A stretch of DNA of 64,000 nt from Alteromonas lipotrueiana. Its GTDB lineage: Bacteria > Pseudomonadota > Gammaproteobacteria > Enterobacterales > Alteromonadaceae. Location: the NCBI RefSeq assembly GCF_019249245.1, contig NZ_JAESDK010000012.1, positions 55,030 to 119,029 of the forward strand. Direction: 5' to 3'. Position 1 is the first letter of the stretch. Each line of letters begins with the position of its first letter. Shown in pieces: positions 37,967 through 46,443 of the stretch. The notes beneath the pieces are model-generated. The model was not told the DNA's origin, ran no database searches, and saw only the letters and a program-made list of their open reading frames with translations. The position numbers were made by a program, and so were the translations under genes.

Positions 37967-39091
37967 TTAGCGCTTTTGCAACACCAGACTACCTATAGAA
38001 TAGCCCGCACCAAATGAGCATAAAACGCCATAGTCGCCCTGGGTTAAATCTTTGTGGTGCAACCCAAAGGCAATAACCGAACCGGCTGACGCGGTATTGG
38101 CGTACTCGTCCAGCACTATCGGCGCTTCCTGAGCATTAGCTTCACGTCCTAACAGCCGCTTACAAATCAGGGTGTTCATATTAATATTGGCCTGATGCAG
38201 CCACCAGCGCGTGACATCAGCCGCAACTAAAGAATGGCGGGCTAAATGCTGCTCGATATGATCAGCTGCCATGGGGCAAACTTCTTTGAAGACCTTACGC
38301 CCTGCCTGATGAAACAACTTATCGGGACCATACGGGTCAACATCATTTGCGCGGCTCATATAGCCGAAGTTTGAGCGAATATTATTTGAATATTTAGTCA
38401 GCGCCTGGGTACTCAATACATCATAAACATGCTCAGCATTCGCTGTTTCAGCAGTTTCGAGCACAGTAGCTGTGGCAACATCCCCAAAAATAAAGTGGCT
38501 GTCTCGATCGGTGTAGTTAATTTGCGGAGAAACCAGCTCAGGATTAATCACCAGTACACATTTAGCATTACCCGCTGCAATCATTTCATACGCCCGGTGC
38601 ATACCAAACGTGGCAGCAGAGCAAGCCACCAACATATCAAAGCCAAAGCCCTCAATGCCCAGCTGCTCCTGAACCTCGATGGCAATGGCCGGATACGAGC
38701 GTTGGGTATAAGCGCACGAAACAATCACAGCGTCGACATCGCTGGCCTGTTTGTTGGCTTCGGCAAGGGCCTTTTTGGCGGCATGCAGAGCTATCTCGGC
38801 CTGATCAGACAACTCGGTTTCTGAGCGTTCTGGAATGCTGGGTCGCATCCGCTCTACCTCCAGCGCGCCCTCTTTACAATAAATATAACGTTGCTTAATG
38901 CCAGAAGCTTTTTCAATGAATTCGGCGCTTGAGTGAGGTTTAGCCGCTACCGTGCCTGCCTCAATCTCTTCATTATGCTGGGCGTTAAAAGCATCTGCAT
39001 AAGCATTATAGCTTGCTACCAGCTCTTCGTTGGTGACAATAAACTCTGGGTTCCAGACACCTACACCACTTACTACAATCTGTTGTGCCAT
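37967..39091 (-). CDS. Beta-ketoacyl-ACP synthase III-like thiolase-fold enzyme
   Basis: The 374-residue protein is a FabH-like condensing enzyme. The catalytic triad is present: Cys in LVACSAATFGMHRA, His in WWLHQANINMN and Asn in EYANTASAGSVIAFG. It is about 50 residues longer than housekeeping FabH because of an insertion near residues 35-95 (QHNEEIEAGTVAAKPHS region), so it may use an unusual primer or acyl chain. It lies 37 bases upstream of prsK on the same strand, probably in one operon. It is probably not the only FabH of the cell; no other fab genes are nearby. Confidence 0.82.
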   Translation of the reverse strand: MAQQIVVSGVGVWNPEFIVTNEELVASYNAYADAFNAQHNEEIEAGTVAAKPHSSAEFIEKASGIKQRYIYCKEGALEVERMRPSIPERSETELSDQAEIALHAAKKALAEANKQASDVDAVIVSCAYTQRSYPAIAIEVQEQLGIEGFGFDMLVACSAATFGMHRAYEMIAAGNAKCVLVINPELVSPQINYTDRDSHFIFGDVATATVLETAETANAEHVYDVLSTQALTKYSNNIRSNFGYMSRANDVDPYGPDKLFHQAGRKVFKEVCPMAADHIEQHLARHSLVAADVTRWWLHQANINMNTLICKRLLGREANAQEAPIVLDEYANTASAGSVIAFGLHHKDLTQGDYGVLCSFGAGYSIGSLVLQKR

Positions 39092-39623
39092 TGTTATCTC
39101 TTTGGTTAGTGAGTTAATACTTACCGGCGTCTTATCTGCTATTGCAGCGTACTGCTGCTTTTACACACGGTTATTAACATAAATGATATACCAGTGTAGC
39201 TTATCGCGTTATTTCGACCTTGTCATGGCACAAAAAAGCCCGCTACAACGTTGGATACAATTGGCCTGGTTATTCTTTAGGTTCACGTTGGGCTATCCCC
39301 GGCATGACTAGCAAAAGAAAACAAACTAAAACACCCGCTATACGTAACTTTATTGTCTGTGATTTTTGTAAAACCGGGACCTTGTTAAAAGTATTTGTCT
39401 GGGAGTGCATCTTTTTACGAGCGCGGTGCGTTAACAAACAAATAGCACTTACAAAACCGGCTAAAGGCTGACGTAGTGTTAATGCAACTTACTCTTTATG
39501 AAACAAATTTGGAGCATACTGTAAACCGCTGGTACTCATATTCGCGAACCAGTAAACTGAGCATCAATACGGGTACTCGAACTGCTACAATCATTGTTAA
39601 AAATAACCAATAAGGATTTTTAT
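39092..39623. other. Intergenic region upstream of the KAS III and M48 genes
   Basis: About 530 bases between divergent genes. An 83-codon TTG-initiated frame (39220-39471, plus strand) and a 28-codon frame starting at ATG 39225 (MAQKSPLQRW) are present, but neither has a convincing ribosome site. A small hairpin GCAGC-GTACT-GCTGC with TTTT is near 39144. I see no tRNA or repeat. Confidence 0.5.
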
Positions 39624-40424
39624 ATGTCTGCGTGGATAAAACCTCTGCTTGCTTTGGGCCTCACCGTGGTACTAAGCGGCTGCGCTACATCCCCCACAGG
39701 CCGTAATCAGGTACTGCTGTATTCTTCTGATCAACTTGAACAAATGGGTGACCAAGCATTTTCGAGCATGAAAGAAGAGCTGAAAGTCTCCAACAAGCGG
39801 GTGCAAAATTCTTATGTTGAATGTATTGCTAACGCCATTACCCCTCATGTACCGCAGTCTGTTTATGCTGGACAGTGGGAAGTTGTGGTGTTTGATGATG
39901 AACAGGTAAACGCATTTGCCTTACCCGGTGGAAAAATAGGGGTTTATACCGGCCTGCTGAATGTTGCTGAAAACCAGGACCAGCTGGCGGCGGTTATTGG
40001 CCATGAGATTGCTCATGTTATTGCCGAGCACGGTAATGAGCGCATGTCGCAAGGCACCCTTATAAATATGGGCTCGCAAGCTGTTGGTCAGGTATTGGCA
40101 GCAAACGAAGTCAGTCAGACCGGCCCTATTATGGCGGCAATTGGTTTGGGGGTTCAGGTAGGTGTTCAGTTGCCCTTTAGCCGCACTCACGAGTCTGAAG
40201 CAGACGTCATTGGTCTTCAGTTGATGGCTCAGGCTGGTTTTAATCCTCGCTCTTCTATTCAGCTTTGGAAAAACATGGATGCGGCCAGCTCGGGCGAACG
40301 CCCGATGGAATTCTTATCTACTCACCCGGCCCCGCAAACGCGTATTGAAGAATTACAGGCTAATATGGGCCCTGCATTAGCTGATTACCAAAATACGTCA
40401 CAGCGACCTTCGTGTAAGTCATAA
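39624..40424 (+). CDS. M48 family metallopeptidase lipoprotein
   Basis: This is a zinc protease anchored as a lipoprotein, related to BepA/LoiP/YcaL-type proteins that survey outer-membrane protein assembly. I start at ATG 39624 (AAGGA upstream), giving 266 residues with a lipoprotein signal whose lipobox is LSGC (Cys 20). Ala at +2 favours outer-membrane sorting. The active site is GHEIAHVIAEHG (HExxH), with the third ligand in ESEADVIGLQLM. It ends without TPRs, unlike BepA. A strong terminator follows. Confidence 0.93.
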   Translation: MSAWIKPLLALGLTVVLSGCATSPTGRNQVLLYSSDQLEQMGDQAFSSMKEELKVSNKRVQNSYVECIANAITPHVPQSVYAGQWEVVVFDDEQVNAFALPGGKIGVYTGLLNVAENQDQLAAVIGHEIAHVIAEHGNERMSQGTLINMGSQAVGQVLAANEVSQTGPIMAAIGLGVQVGVQLPFSRTHESEADVIGLQLMAQAGFNPRSSIQLWKNMDAASSGERPMEFLSTHPAPQTRIEELQANMGPALADYQNTSQRPSCKS

Positions 40425-40503
40425 GCATGCCATGTGCTGGTATACCGGTCACAGATTTAGGTTGGTTCAGACCAACATTATTTAACCTGGGTCATCAGGT
40501 ATA

Positions 40504-40532
40504 AAAAAAGCGCCACAAAGGCGCTTTTTTTT
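40504..40532. terminator. Bidirectional terminator between the M48 gene and mscS
   Basis: AAAAAAGCGCC-ACAAA-GGCGCTTTTTT forms an 11-bp stem including A/T arms between two convergent genes. Confidence 0.92.
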
Positions 40533-40550
40533 ATTGTTACAACAAACTTA

Positions 40551-41423
40551 TTACGCTCTGGCCTCTTTGGCGGTTGCGTCTTTGTCACCGTTATCTTCTT
40601 TGTAAAAATGAACATCCATTTGTGGATAAGGTATCGTAATGCCTTCTTCGTCAAAACGAAGTTTCACTTTTTCGGTGAAATCGAGTCGCAGCGCAAAGTT
40701 GTCTGCCGTGCTCACCCACGGACGAACAATAAAGTTAACGCTGTTCTCACCTAGCTCAGATACTGCAACAAGCGGCGCTGGCTCTTTTAGCACCCGCTCG
40801 TCAGCGTGCACCAATTCTTCCAGAATTCTTTTGGCTTTAAGTAAGTCATCGTCGTAGCCGATACCAAATACCATATCGCAACGACGTGTCTCTTTGGCCG
40901 AATAGTTAGTGATATTGTCATTATAGATTTTACCATTCGGGATTGTGATTTCTTTGTTATCCAGGGAGGTCATGATGGTATGAAAGATACCGATTTTCTG
41001 GACGATACCCGTAGTGCCAGCCGCTTCGACAAAGTTACCGGATTTAAACGGTTTGAAGACCAGCAGCATTACACCGGCAGCAAAGTTTTTCAAAGAATCC
41101 TGCAATGACAAACCAATTGCCAGACCCGCAGCACCGACGATAGCGACCAGAGAAGTCGTGTCTACCCCTAACTCATTTAACGAAGCCACTATAACAAACA
41201 ACATTAATATGGCGCTGATGATCGATTCTAAAAAGTTTATCAGCATTTCGTCATGTTTTGATTTCGCCATAAGGCGACGAAACATCGACATTATAAAGCT
41301 AACAACAATACGACCAATAACGAAGATGATAATGGCCATGGCAACATTGATAGCCCATGGCACCGCATATTCGTTGAAGTACATCTGAATATCTTCGGTA
41401 GATACCAGGTCTATATTTTCCAT
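40551..41423 (-). CDS. mscS: Small-conductance mechanosensitive channel (MscS family)
   Basis: MscS channels open under membrane tension and release solutes during hypo-osmotic shock. The 290-residue protein has three N-terminal membrane helices; the pore helix contains VGAAGLAIGLSLQDSLKNFAAG, here quoted in two parts (VGAAGLAIGLS, then LQDSLKNFAAG), with the Gly/Ala packing pattern of TM3. The beta domain includes TTGIVQKIGIFHT and ITIPNGKIYNDNITNYS, and the C-terminal alpha/beta domain ends with ITIPYPQMDVHF. Length matches E. coli MscS (286). Confidence 0.93.
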   Translation of the reverse strand: MENIDLVSTEDIQMYFNEYAVPWAINVAMAIIIFVIGRIVVSFIMSMFRRLMAKSKHDEMLINFLESIISAILMLFVIVASLNELGVDTTSLVAIVGAAGLAIGLSLQDSLKNFAAGVMLLVFKPFKSGNFVEAAGTTGIVQKIGIFHTIMTSLDNKEITIPNGKIYNDNITNYSAKETRRCDMVFGIGYDDDLLKAKRILEELVHADERVLKEPAPLVAVSELGENSVNFIVRPWVSTADNFALRLDFTEKVKLRFDEEGITIPYPQMDVHFYKEDNGDKDATAKEARA

Positions 41424-41693
41424 TTTTCACTCCCGCAGTATGGTTTGACAACTCACTGATAATTATACGCTAACAGGTTAGCTTGGGCCGATGCAATGAT
41501 TCTGGCGCACAACCCCGGTGTGCAAAAAGCTCAGAGGGTTATACCACTGATTGACCAGAATCGATTTATTTAACGTATCCAACCACTCAGGACGGTGGGC
41601 ACTGTCATATTGTTACAAATTACGCTTAATGCAAGTAGCTGTTTTCAATATTATTTAGAAAATAAAACCAAATACGTGCTTATTTAAGGTGAC
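41424..41693. other. Intergenic region between mscS and the structured leader
   Basis: AT-rich non-coding DNA between divergent mscS and the small membrane-protein gene. A short hairpin GCACA-ACCCCGG-TGTGC is at about 41503-41519. No gene is visible. Confidence 0.5.
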
Positions 41694-41822
41694 ATGGCCT
41701 GTCCAAACTTACTATCATGGATGCTTCCCTGCTCCGAATGCTAACGGATCAAGCTGTATCACGCCTCGGGGAAGATCTCAGTAACCCTTAGACTTCTGAC
41801 TTTCAAGTGTCTCTAAGCGGTT
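41694..41822 (+). promoter_or_regulatory. Candidate structured leader with short upstream ORFs
   Basis: Two tiny frames overlap here: ATG 41694 (MACPNLLSWMLPCSEC, stop at 41744, AAGGTG upstream) and ATG 41717 (24 codons, stop TAG at 41789-41791). The second stops inside the 5' arm of a hairpin at 41783-41822, where AACC+CTTAGA pairs with TCTAAG+GGTT (one bulged C). CTTCCC and GGGAAG bracket another fold just before. This arrangement suggests translation-coupled control of the next gene, but it is only a pattern. Confidence 0.35.
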
Positions 41823-41854
41823 GGCTTTAACCTGACGAAACCAAGGATCAGACA

Positions 41855-42031
41855 ATGTTATTTCTTACAGTGCTTTTTGTCATTGTAGTAGTGTTGTTTG
41901 CCTATGCACTAGCTTCAGACAAAGGCAAAAACACCATTCATGCGCGTCGTAACGCGCCGTCCCCTGCTCCTCGTTCACTAAGCCGTATATCGAAGAAATC
42001 CTCACCCAAGGTGGTATCCATCAGTTCTTAA
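41855..42031 (+). CDS. Small single-pass membrane protein (58 residues)
   Basis: The frame starts with ATG preceded by AAGGA at 41843-41847 (7-base spacing). Residues 2-21 form a strongly hydrophobic helix (LFLTVLFVIVVVLFAYALA), followed by a basic, Ser/Pro-rich tail (HARRNAPSPAPRSLSRISKK) of cytoplasmic type. I do not recognise a family. The good ribosome site and coherent membrane topology argue for a real gene. Its neighbours are mscS (divergent) and rsmE (108 bases downstream). Confidence 0.6.
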   Translation: MLFLTVLFVIVVVLFAYALASDKGKNTIHARRNAPSPAPRSLSRISKKSSPKVVSISS

Positions 42032-42139
42032 TCCGGTCGCTACCGGGGTTGAGGTTGGTTTTTGAAGGGCTGACAGGCATTGCTTCTGCCGGGCTAAACT
42101 CGTTATCATTATACTTACTCTAAACAAGAAGTATGTTGC

Positions 42140-42868
42140 ATGCGCATTCCTCGCTTTTACCATAACGGCCCTATCGCCACCGACACTGAGTTTTCTTTAA
42201 CTTCTGAAGCAGCGCATCATGCCAGCACTGTATTAAGAGTAAAAGCCAATCAGCCGATTGTTTTATTTAATGGTGACGGCAACGAATACAGCGGTCAGAT
42301 TATCAGCGTGGCCAAACGAGAGGTCACGGTTGAGATGGATGCCTGCTTGTCGCTGAATGTCGAATCGGCGCTGACTCTACACCTTGCTCAGGGGGTCTCT
42401 AAAGGCGATCGAATGGACACAGTGTTGCAAAAAAGTGTCGAGCTGGGAGTCACCGAAATTACGCCGGTTATTACTGAGCGCTGTACGGTAAAGCTGGACG
42501 AAAAACGCTGGGAGAAAAAGTTTCAGCAGTGGCAAAAAATTATTATCGGCGCCTGTGAACAAAGCGGCCGTAACACCCTGCCTACCCTTCACCGGGTACA
42601 GACGTTACATCAATTGCTGGCCGGCTCTACCCGACAACAGCGGCTGGTTTTGGCCCCCGGCGCCAGCAGTATTTTCAGCCGTACCGCGTATTGCACCCAC
42701 GGGTATCGTTTGTTGATAGGCCCTGAAGGAGGGCTGTCTGCCAGTGAAATTCGACAGGCAACCGAGTCAGGCTATGAGGCGGTCAGTATGGGCCCACGTA
42801 TTTTACGCACTGAAACCGCAGCTATTGCCAGCTTGAGCTTACTTCAGGGTATCCACGGCGATATCTAA
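42140..42868 (+). CDS. rsmE: RsmE, 16S rRNA U1498 N3-methyltransferase
   Basis: RsmE methylates N3 of U1498 in the 16S rRNA using SAM. The 242-residue protein starts MRIPRFYHNGPI, contains a PUA-like N-terminal domain, and has the SPOUT methyltransferase domain with QGVSKGDRMDTVLQKSVELG, ITERCTVKL and the knot motif LLIGPEGGLSASEI, then LGPRILRTETA-like sequence (MGPRILRTETAAIASL). The rsmE-gshB order is typical of gammaproteobacteria. Confidence 0.97.
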   Translation: MRIPRFYHNGPIATDTEFSLTSEAAHHASTVLRVKANQPIVLFNGDGNEYSGQIISVAKREVTVEMDACLSLNVESALTLHLAQGVSKGDRMDTVLQKSVELGVTEITPVITERCTVKLDEKRWEKKFQQWQKIIIGACEQSGRNTLPTLHRVQTLHQLLAGSTRQQRLVLAPGASSIFSRTAYCTHGYRLLIGPEGGLSASEIRQATESGYEAVSMGPRILRTETAAIASLSLLQGIHGDI

Positions 42869-43004
42869 AAGTTGTTGGCTGCGCGGTATTACTGAATATT
42901 CATAACTGCGCGTACAGATTGATAAATTAGCCAAACCGACCTTGAAAAATGGCGGCCGGGCGCCATATTCAAAAAACACTCTTATCAGATAAAAGTAGAC
43001 TGCC

Positions 43005-43964
43005 ATGACCTATACCGTGGGCGTGGTGATGGACCCCATCGCCAATATCAAACCGCACAAAGACACCAGCTTTGCCATGATGCTTGAGGCTCAACGCCGT
43101 GGCGCTACTGTGGTTTATTTTGAACCTGGCGATCTATACCTGGACAACGGTAAGCCAATGGGGTTGGCACGTAACATTACGGTACAAGACACTAACACAG
43201 ACTTTTATCAGCTAGGTGAACGTTATACCGTGGCTTTAGGGCAGATTGATGTGCTGCTGATGCGCAAAGATCCACCCTTTGACAGCGAATTTTTATATTC
43301 AACGCAGGTGCTCTCTTTAGCCCAGCGAGACGGCGCATTAGTCGTCAACAATCCGCAGGCGCTGCGCGATTATAATGAAAAGCTATTTACCGCCTGGTTC
43401 GGCGACTTAATCCCGGATACGCTGGTAACTAGCAATGCCGCTAAAGTTAAAGAGTTTCACGCAACCCACAAAGACATTATTTGTAAACCGCTCGATGGTA
43501 TGGGCGGTGCGTCAATTTTCAGAATTAAAGAAGATGGCAATAATCTGGGAGTGGTTATAGAAACCCTTACCCAGCATGGCCGGCGTTTTATGATGGCGCA
43601 GCGCTACATGCCGCAGATTAAAGACGGCGATAAACGCATTTTAATTGTTGATGGCGAAGTGGTGCCTTACGCATTAGCACGTTTGCCCGGCAAAGGCGAA
43701 ACCCGGGGTAATCTTGCCGTAGGTGGTACCGGTCGCCCGCAACCATTAAGTGAGTCCGACCACAACATCGCCCGTGCTATTGCCCCGGTTTTAAAAGACC
43801 ACGGGCTTTTGTTTGTGGGTTTAGATGTTATCGGCGATAAAATCACAGAAATAAACGTTACCAGTCCCACCTGCGTAAGAGAGATAGAAGCCAGTTACGA
43901 TATTAATATTATGGCGATGCTATTTGATGCGATAGAGCGTCGTTTGAAGTCTACACCGGAGTAA
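43005..43964 (+). CDS. gshB: Glutathione synthetase
   Basis: GshB joins gamma-glutamylcysteine and glycine with ATP. The 319-residue ATP-grasp protein starts MTYTVGVVMDPIANIKPHKDTS, the family N-terminus, and contains LMRKDPPFDSEFLYST, KPLDGMGGASIFR (ATP-binding loop), GDKRILIVDGEVVPYALAR and ITEINVTSPTCVREIE (metal-binding end). It is followed after 3 bases by yqgE and then ruvX in the conserved block. Confidence 0.98.
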   Translation: MTYTVGVVMDPIANIKPHKDTSFAMMLEAQRRGATVVYFEPGDLYLDNGKPMGLARNITVQDTNTDFYQLGERYTVALGQIDVLLMRKDPPFDSEFLYSTQVLSLAQRDGALVVNNPQALRDYNEKLFTAWFGDLIPDTLVTSNAAKVKEFHATHKDIICKPLDGMGGASIFRIKEDGNNLGVVIETLTQHGRRFMMAQRYMPQIKDGDKRILIVDGEVVPYALARLPGKGETRGNLAVGGTGRPQPLSESDHNIARAIAPVLKDHGLLFVGLDVIGDKITEINVTSPTCVREIEASYDINIMAMLFDAIERRLKSTPE

Positions 43965-43967
43965 TGC

Positions 43968-44534
43968 ATGACCGAGCTAAAAAGCTTACAAAATCATTTG
44001 CTCATTGCGATGCCGTCACTTGATGACCCGTTTTTTGAGCGTTCGCTTACCTACATTTGTGAGCACAACGACGAAGGCGCTATGGGCATTGTAATAAACC
44101 AGCCTTCGTCAATGAATTTGCAGCAATTGCTAGAACAAACTGATAAAGACCTGGCCGTTGCTGAAAATAAACAAGAACAGATTGTGCTGACCGGGGGCCC
44201 GGTAAATCAGGAGCGTGGCTTTGTGTTGCACTCTGATCAGGGCCAGTGGAGCTCAAGCCTGACGCTGGCTGACAATATTGTTATTACCACATCAAAAGAC
44301 ATTTTGTCTGCCATTGGTACCAACGCGGGGCCGGATAAATCATTGATTGCTCTTGGGTACGCAGGCTGGACCGCCGGTCAGTTAGAAAAAGAGCTGCAGG
44401 ATAATACCTGGCTCACCATTGAAGCTGACCCCGATATATTGTTTAACACCCCTATCGGCGAAAAATGGCAAGCGGCGGTAAACAAACTTGGTATTGATGT
44501 GTGGCAATTAACCCCGGATGTTGGCCATGCGTGA
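43968..44534 (+). CDS. yqgE: YqgE/AlgH family protein (UPF0301)
   Basis: The 188-residue cytoplasmic protein belongs to the UPF0301/AlgH family, whose molecular role is not settled. It begins with [20 protein letters not shown] and has [34 protein letters not shown] and [16 protein letters not shown], all family signatures. It lies between gshB and ruvX, overlapping the latter by a few bases, the standard arrangement. Confidence 0.95.
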   Translation: MTELKSLQNHLLIAMPSLDDPFFERSLTYICEHNDEGAMGIVINQPSSMNLQQLLEQTDKDLAVAENKQEQIVLTGGPVNQERGFVLHSDQGQWSSSLTLADNIVITTSKDILSAIGTNAGPDKSLIALGYAGWTAGQLEKELQDNTWLTIEADPDILFNTPIGEKWQAAVNKLGIDVWQLTPDVGHA

Positions 44535-44958
44535 AGCTGGCCAGCGTACTGTGCTGGCGTTTGATTTTGGTACAAAAAGTATTGGGGTGGCTGTGGGTCA
44601 GGAAATTACCGGCACCGCCTCGCCTTTAGCGGCGCTAAAAGCCAACGATGGCATTCCGGACTGGGAAAAAGTCGGCCAGCTATTTACCGACTGGGCGCCC
44701 GACCTGGCTGTAGTCGGGCTGCCCTTAAATATGGATGGTACTGAACAGGAAGTCACCAAGCGCGCCCGAAAATTTGCCAATCGGCTAAACGGGCGGTTTA
44801 AAGTCGTGGTCGATACATGGGATGAACGGTTGTCTACCGTCGATGCTAAATCGATGTTATTTGAACTGGGCGGCTTTAAAAAGCTGACAAAAGAAAAAGT
44901 TGATAGTGTTTCTGCCTGTGTCATTTTTACCAGCTGGGCTGAAAACCAATATCAATAA
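44527..44958 (+). CDS. ruvX: RuvX/YqgF, pre-16S rRNA nuclease (RNase H fold)
   Basis: YqgF processes the 5' end of 16S rRNA precursor; it is structurally like Holliday-junction resolvases. The protein is 143 residues from ATG 44527 ([15 protein letters not shown]), or 146 from ATG 44518. Motifs: [13 protein letters not shown] (first catalytic Asp), [12 protein letters not shown], and [10 protein letters not shown]. Both starts lie inside the end of yqgE, implying coupling. Confidence 0.95.
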   Translation: MREAGQRTVLAFDFGTKSIGVAVGQEITGTASPLAALKANDGIPDWEKVGQLFTDWAPDLAVVGLPLNMDGTEQEVTKRARKFANRLNGRFKVVVDTWDERLSTVDAKSMLFELGGFKKLTKEKVDSVSACVIFTSWAENQYQ

Positions 44959-44966
44959 CGCCTGAT

Positions 44967-45323
44967 TCAGGGCGTAGGCAGGGGTGAACACTGCGGGCAG
45001 TCAGATTCAGGCTTAGGTGCCTGACATTGCCAGCAAATGGCAAATTCACCTTCGTTTGCTTCACCACATTGCTGACACTGCCAGTCTGTCTTTTCACCGC
45101 TGTTGCGGTCATCTTCTTGTAAAGTATGCACCAGTTTACCTGCTTGTTGTGACCAGCTTTCATCAAGTAACCATACCTGTTGCTGAACATCCTGCCAGGG
45201 TAATTCGCCAACCGCCCCGGCTACATATTCGTTCTTCATTAAATATGGGATACCCGCCGTTTCTAACTCGCTACGCAGCCGCTGAATTAGAAATCGATCG
45301 TCACTGCCAAACAGTTTTTCCAT
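44967..45323 (-). CDS. DUF2007 domain protein with C-terminal zinc ribbon
   Basis: The 118-residue protein has an N-terminal DUF2007-like domain (LIQRLRSELETAGIPYLMKNEY, about 12-33, with VWLLDESWSQQA later), as in small putative signal-transducing proteins. A zinc finger follows, WQCQQCGEANEGEFAICWQC (about 81-100), with C-x2-C-x10-C-x2-C spacing like RanBP2-type ribbons. Two further Cys occur in CPQC near the end. Its stop lies 9 bases past ruvX on the opposite strand, and it follows pilU by 2 bases on the minus strand, so it may be expressed with the retraction ATPases. Confidence 0.75.
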   Translation of the reverse strand: MEKLFGSDDRFLIQRLRSELETAGIPYLMKNEYVAGAVGELPWQDVQQQVWLLDESWSQQAGKLVHTLQEDDRNSGEKTDWQCQQCGEANEGEFAICWQCQAPKPESDCPQCSPLPTP

Positions 45324-45325
45324 AA

Positions 45326-46432
45326 TTAATCCATATCAATAGATACATTAGTTAGTGAGCCCAGATCGGTACCCTCACTTGCATCAAGTTTGACCATCAA
45401 GCGTAAGTCATTTGGAGAGTCAGCATGATGCAATGCCTGCTCCAGGTCAATATCTCCGCGCTTATACAAGTCATACAACGCTCTGTCGAAGGTCTGCATG
45501 CCAGACTCGCGGCTTTTGTTCATGGCCTCTTTTAACTCGCCAATGCGATTGTTTTGAATCAACTCACTGACAAAAGGCGTATTTAACAATACTTCAATAG
45601 CAGCCGTTCGGGAGCCATCCTGAGTAGGCACTAACTGTTGGGCCACGATGGCACGTAAGTTCAGGCTCAAATCAAACAGTAATTTTTTATGCAGCTCTTT
45701 TGGCGCTAAATGCATAATACGTTCGATAGCCTGGTTGGCGTTGTTTGCATGCAGGGTAGCCACGCACAAGTGGCCGGTATCAGCAAAAGACATGGCGTAT
45801 TCCATGGTTTGCATAGAGCGTATCTCGCCTAACAAAATGACATCGGGAGCCTGACGCAGCGAGCTTTTAAGGGCATCTTCAAATGAGTGTGTATCAATAC
45901 CCACTTCACGTTGGGTTACCACGCACTTACCATGACGATGGATAAACTCTACCGGGTCTTCAATGGTTAAAATATGGCCTGAAGAATTATGATTTCGATG
46001 GTCAATTAGAGCGGCCAGCGAGGTTGATTTACCTGTACCGGTAGCGCCCACCATTAATATGAGCCCTCTTTTGCTCATAATCACATCTTTAAGCACCGCC
46101 GGCAGTCCCAGGTCATCAACTTTAGGAATTTCGGTAACAATGCGCCGTATTACCATTCCTACCGAGTCGCGCTGCCAGAAGGCCGAGCACCTGAACCGGC
46201 CCAGACCGCTAATGCCCACTGCAAAGTTGGCCTCTTTCAGCGAGTTCAGTTCTTCAATATAACGCGACTCCATAATGCTATGAACCAGTTCTTTGGCCTG
46301 AAACGCAGACAATTTGTCGCCGCCCAGGCTGGTCAGCTCACCATTAATTTTGGCACTAATCGGAAAACCAGCGGTTATAAAAACATCAGAAGCGCCTTTA
46401 TCAGTAGCCTGGCGTAAAAAGTCAATTAACAC
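45326..46432 (-). CDS. pilU: PilU, type IV pilus retraction ATPase accessory
   Basis: PilU is a PilT paralogue that helps depolymerise pili under load. The 368-residue protein starts with GTG and has Walker A GATGTGKSTS, the Asp box with LTIEDPVEFIHRH, Walker B RQAPDVILLGEIRS and the His box TGHLCVATLHANNANQAIE. It lacks PilT's AIRNLIRE motif and instead has TPFVSELIQNNRIGELKEAM, characteristic of PilU. It follows pilT by 11 bases. Confidence 0.96.
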   Translation of the reverse strand: MLIDFLRQATDKGASDVFITAGFPISAKINGELTSLGGDKLSAFQAKELVHSIMESRYIEELNSLKEANFAVGISGLGRFRCSAFWQRDSVGMVIRRIVTEIPKVDDLGLPAVLKDVIMSKRGLILMVGATGTGKSTSLAALIDHRNHNSSGHILTIEDPVEFIHRHGKCVVTQREVGIDTHSFEDALKSSLRQAPDVILLGEIRSMQTMEYAMSFADTGHLCVATLHANNANQAIERIMHLAPKELHKKLLFDLSLNLRAIVAQQLVPTQDGSRTAAIEVLLNTPFVSELIQNNRIGELKEAMNKSRESGMQTFDRALYDLYKRGDIDLEQALHHADSPNDLRLMVKLDASEGTDLGSLTNVSIDMD

Positions 46433-46443
46433 GAGCGAAGTCC

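Noticed and set aside
39220..39471. 83-codon plus-strand frame upstream of the M48 gene
   Set aside because: TTG start, no ribosome site, odd composition (many Trp, Cys and Lys) and no recognisable domain.
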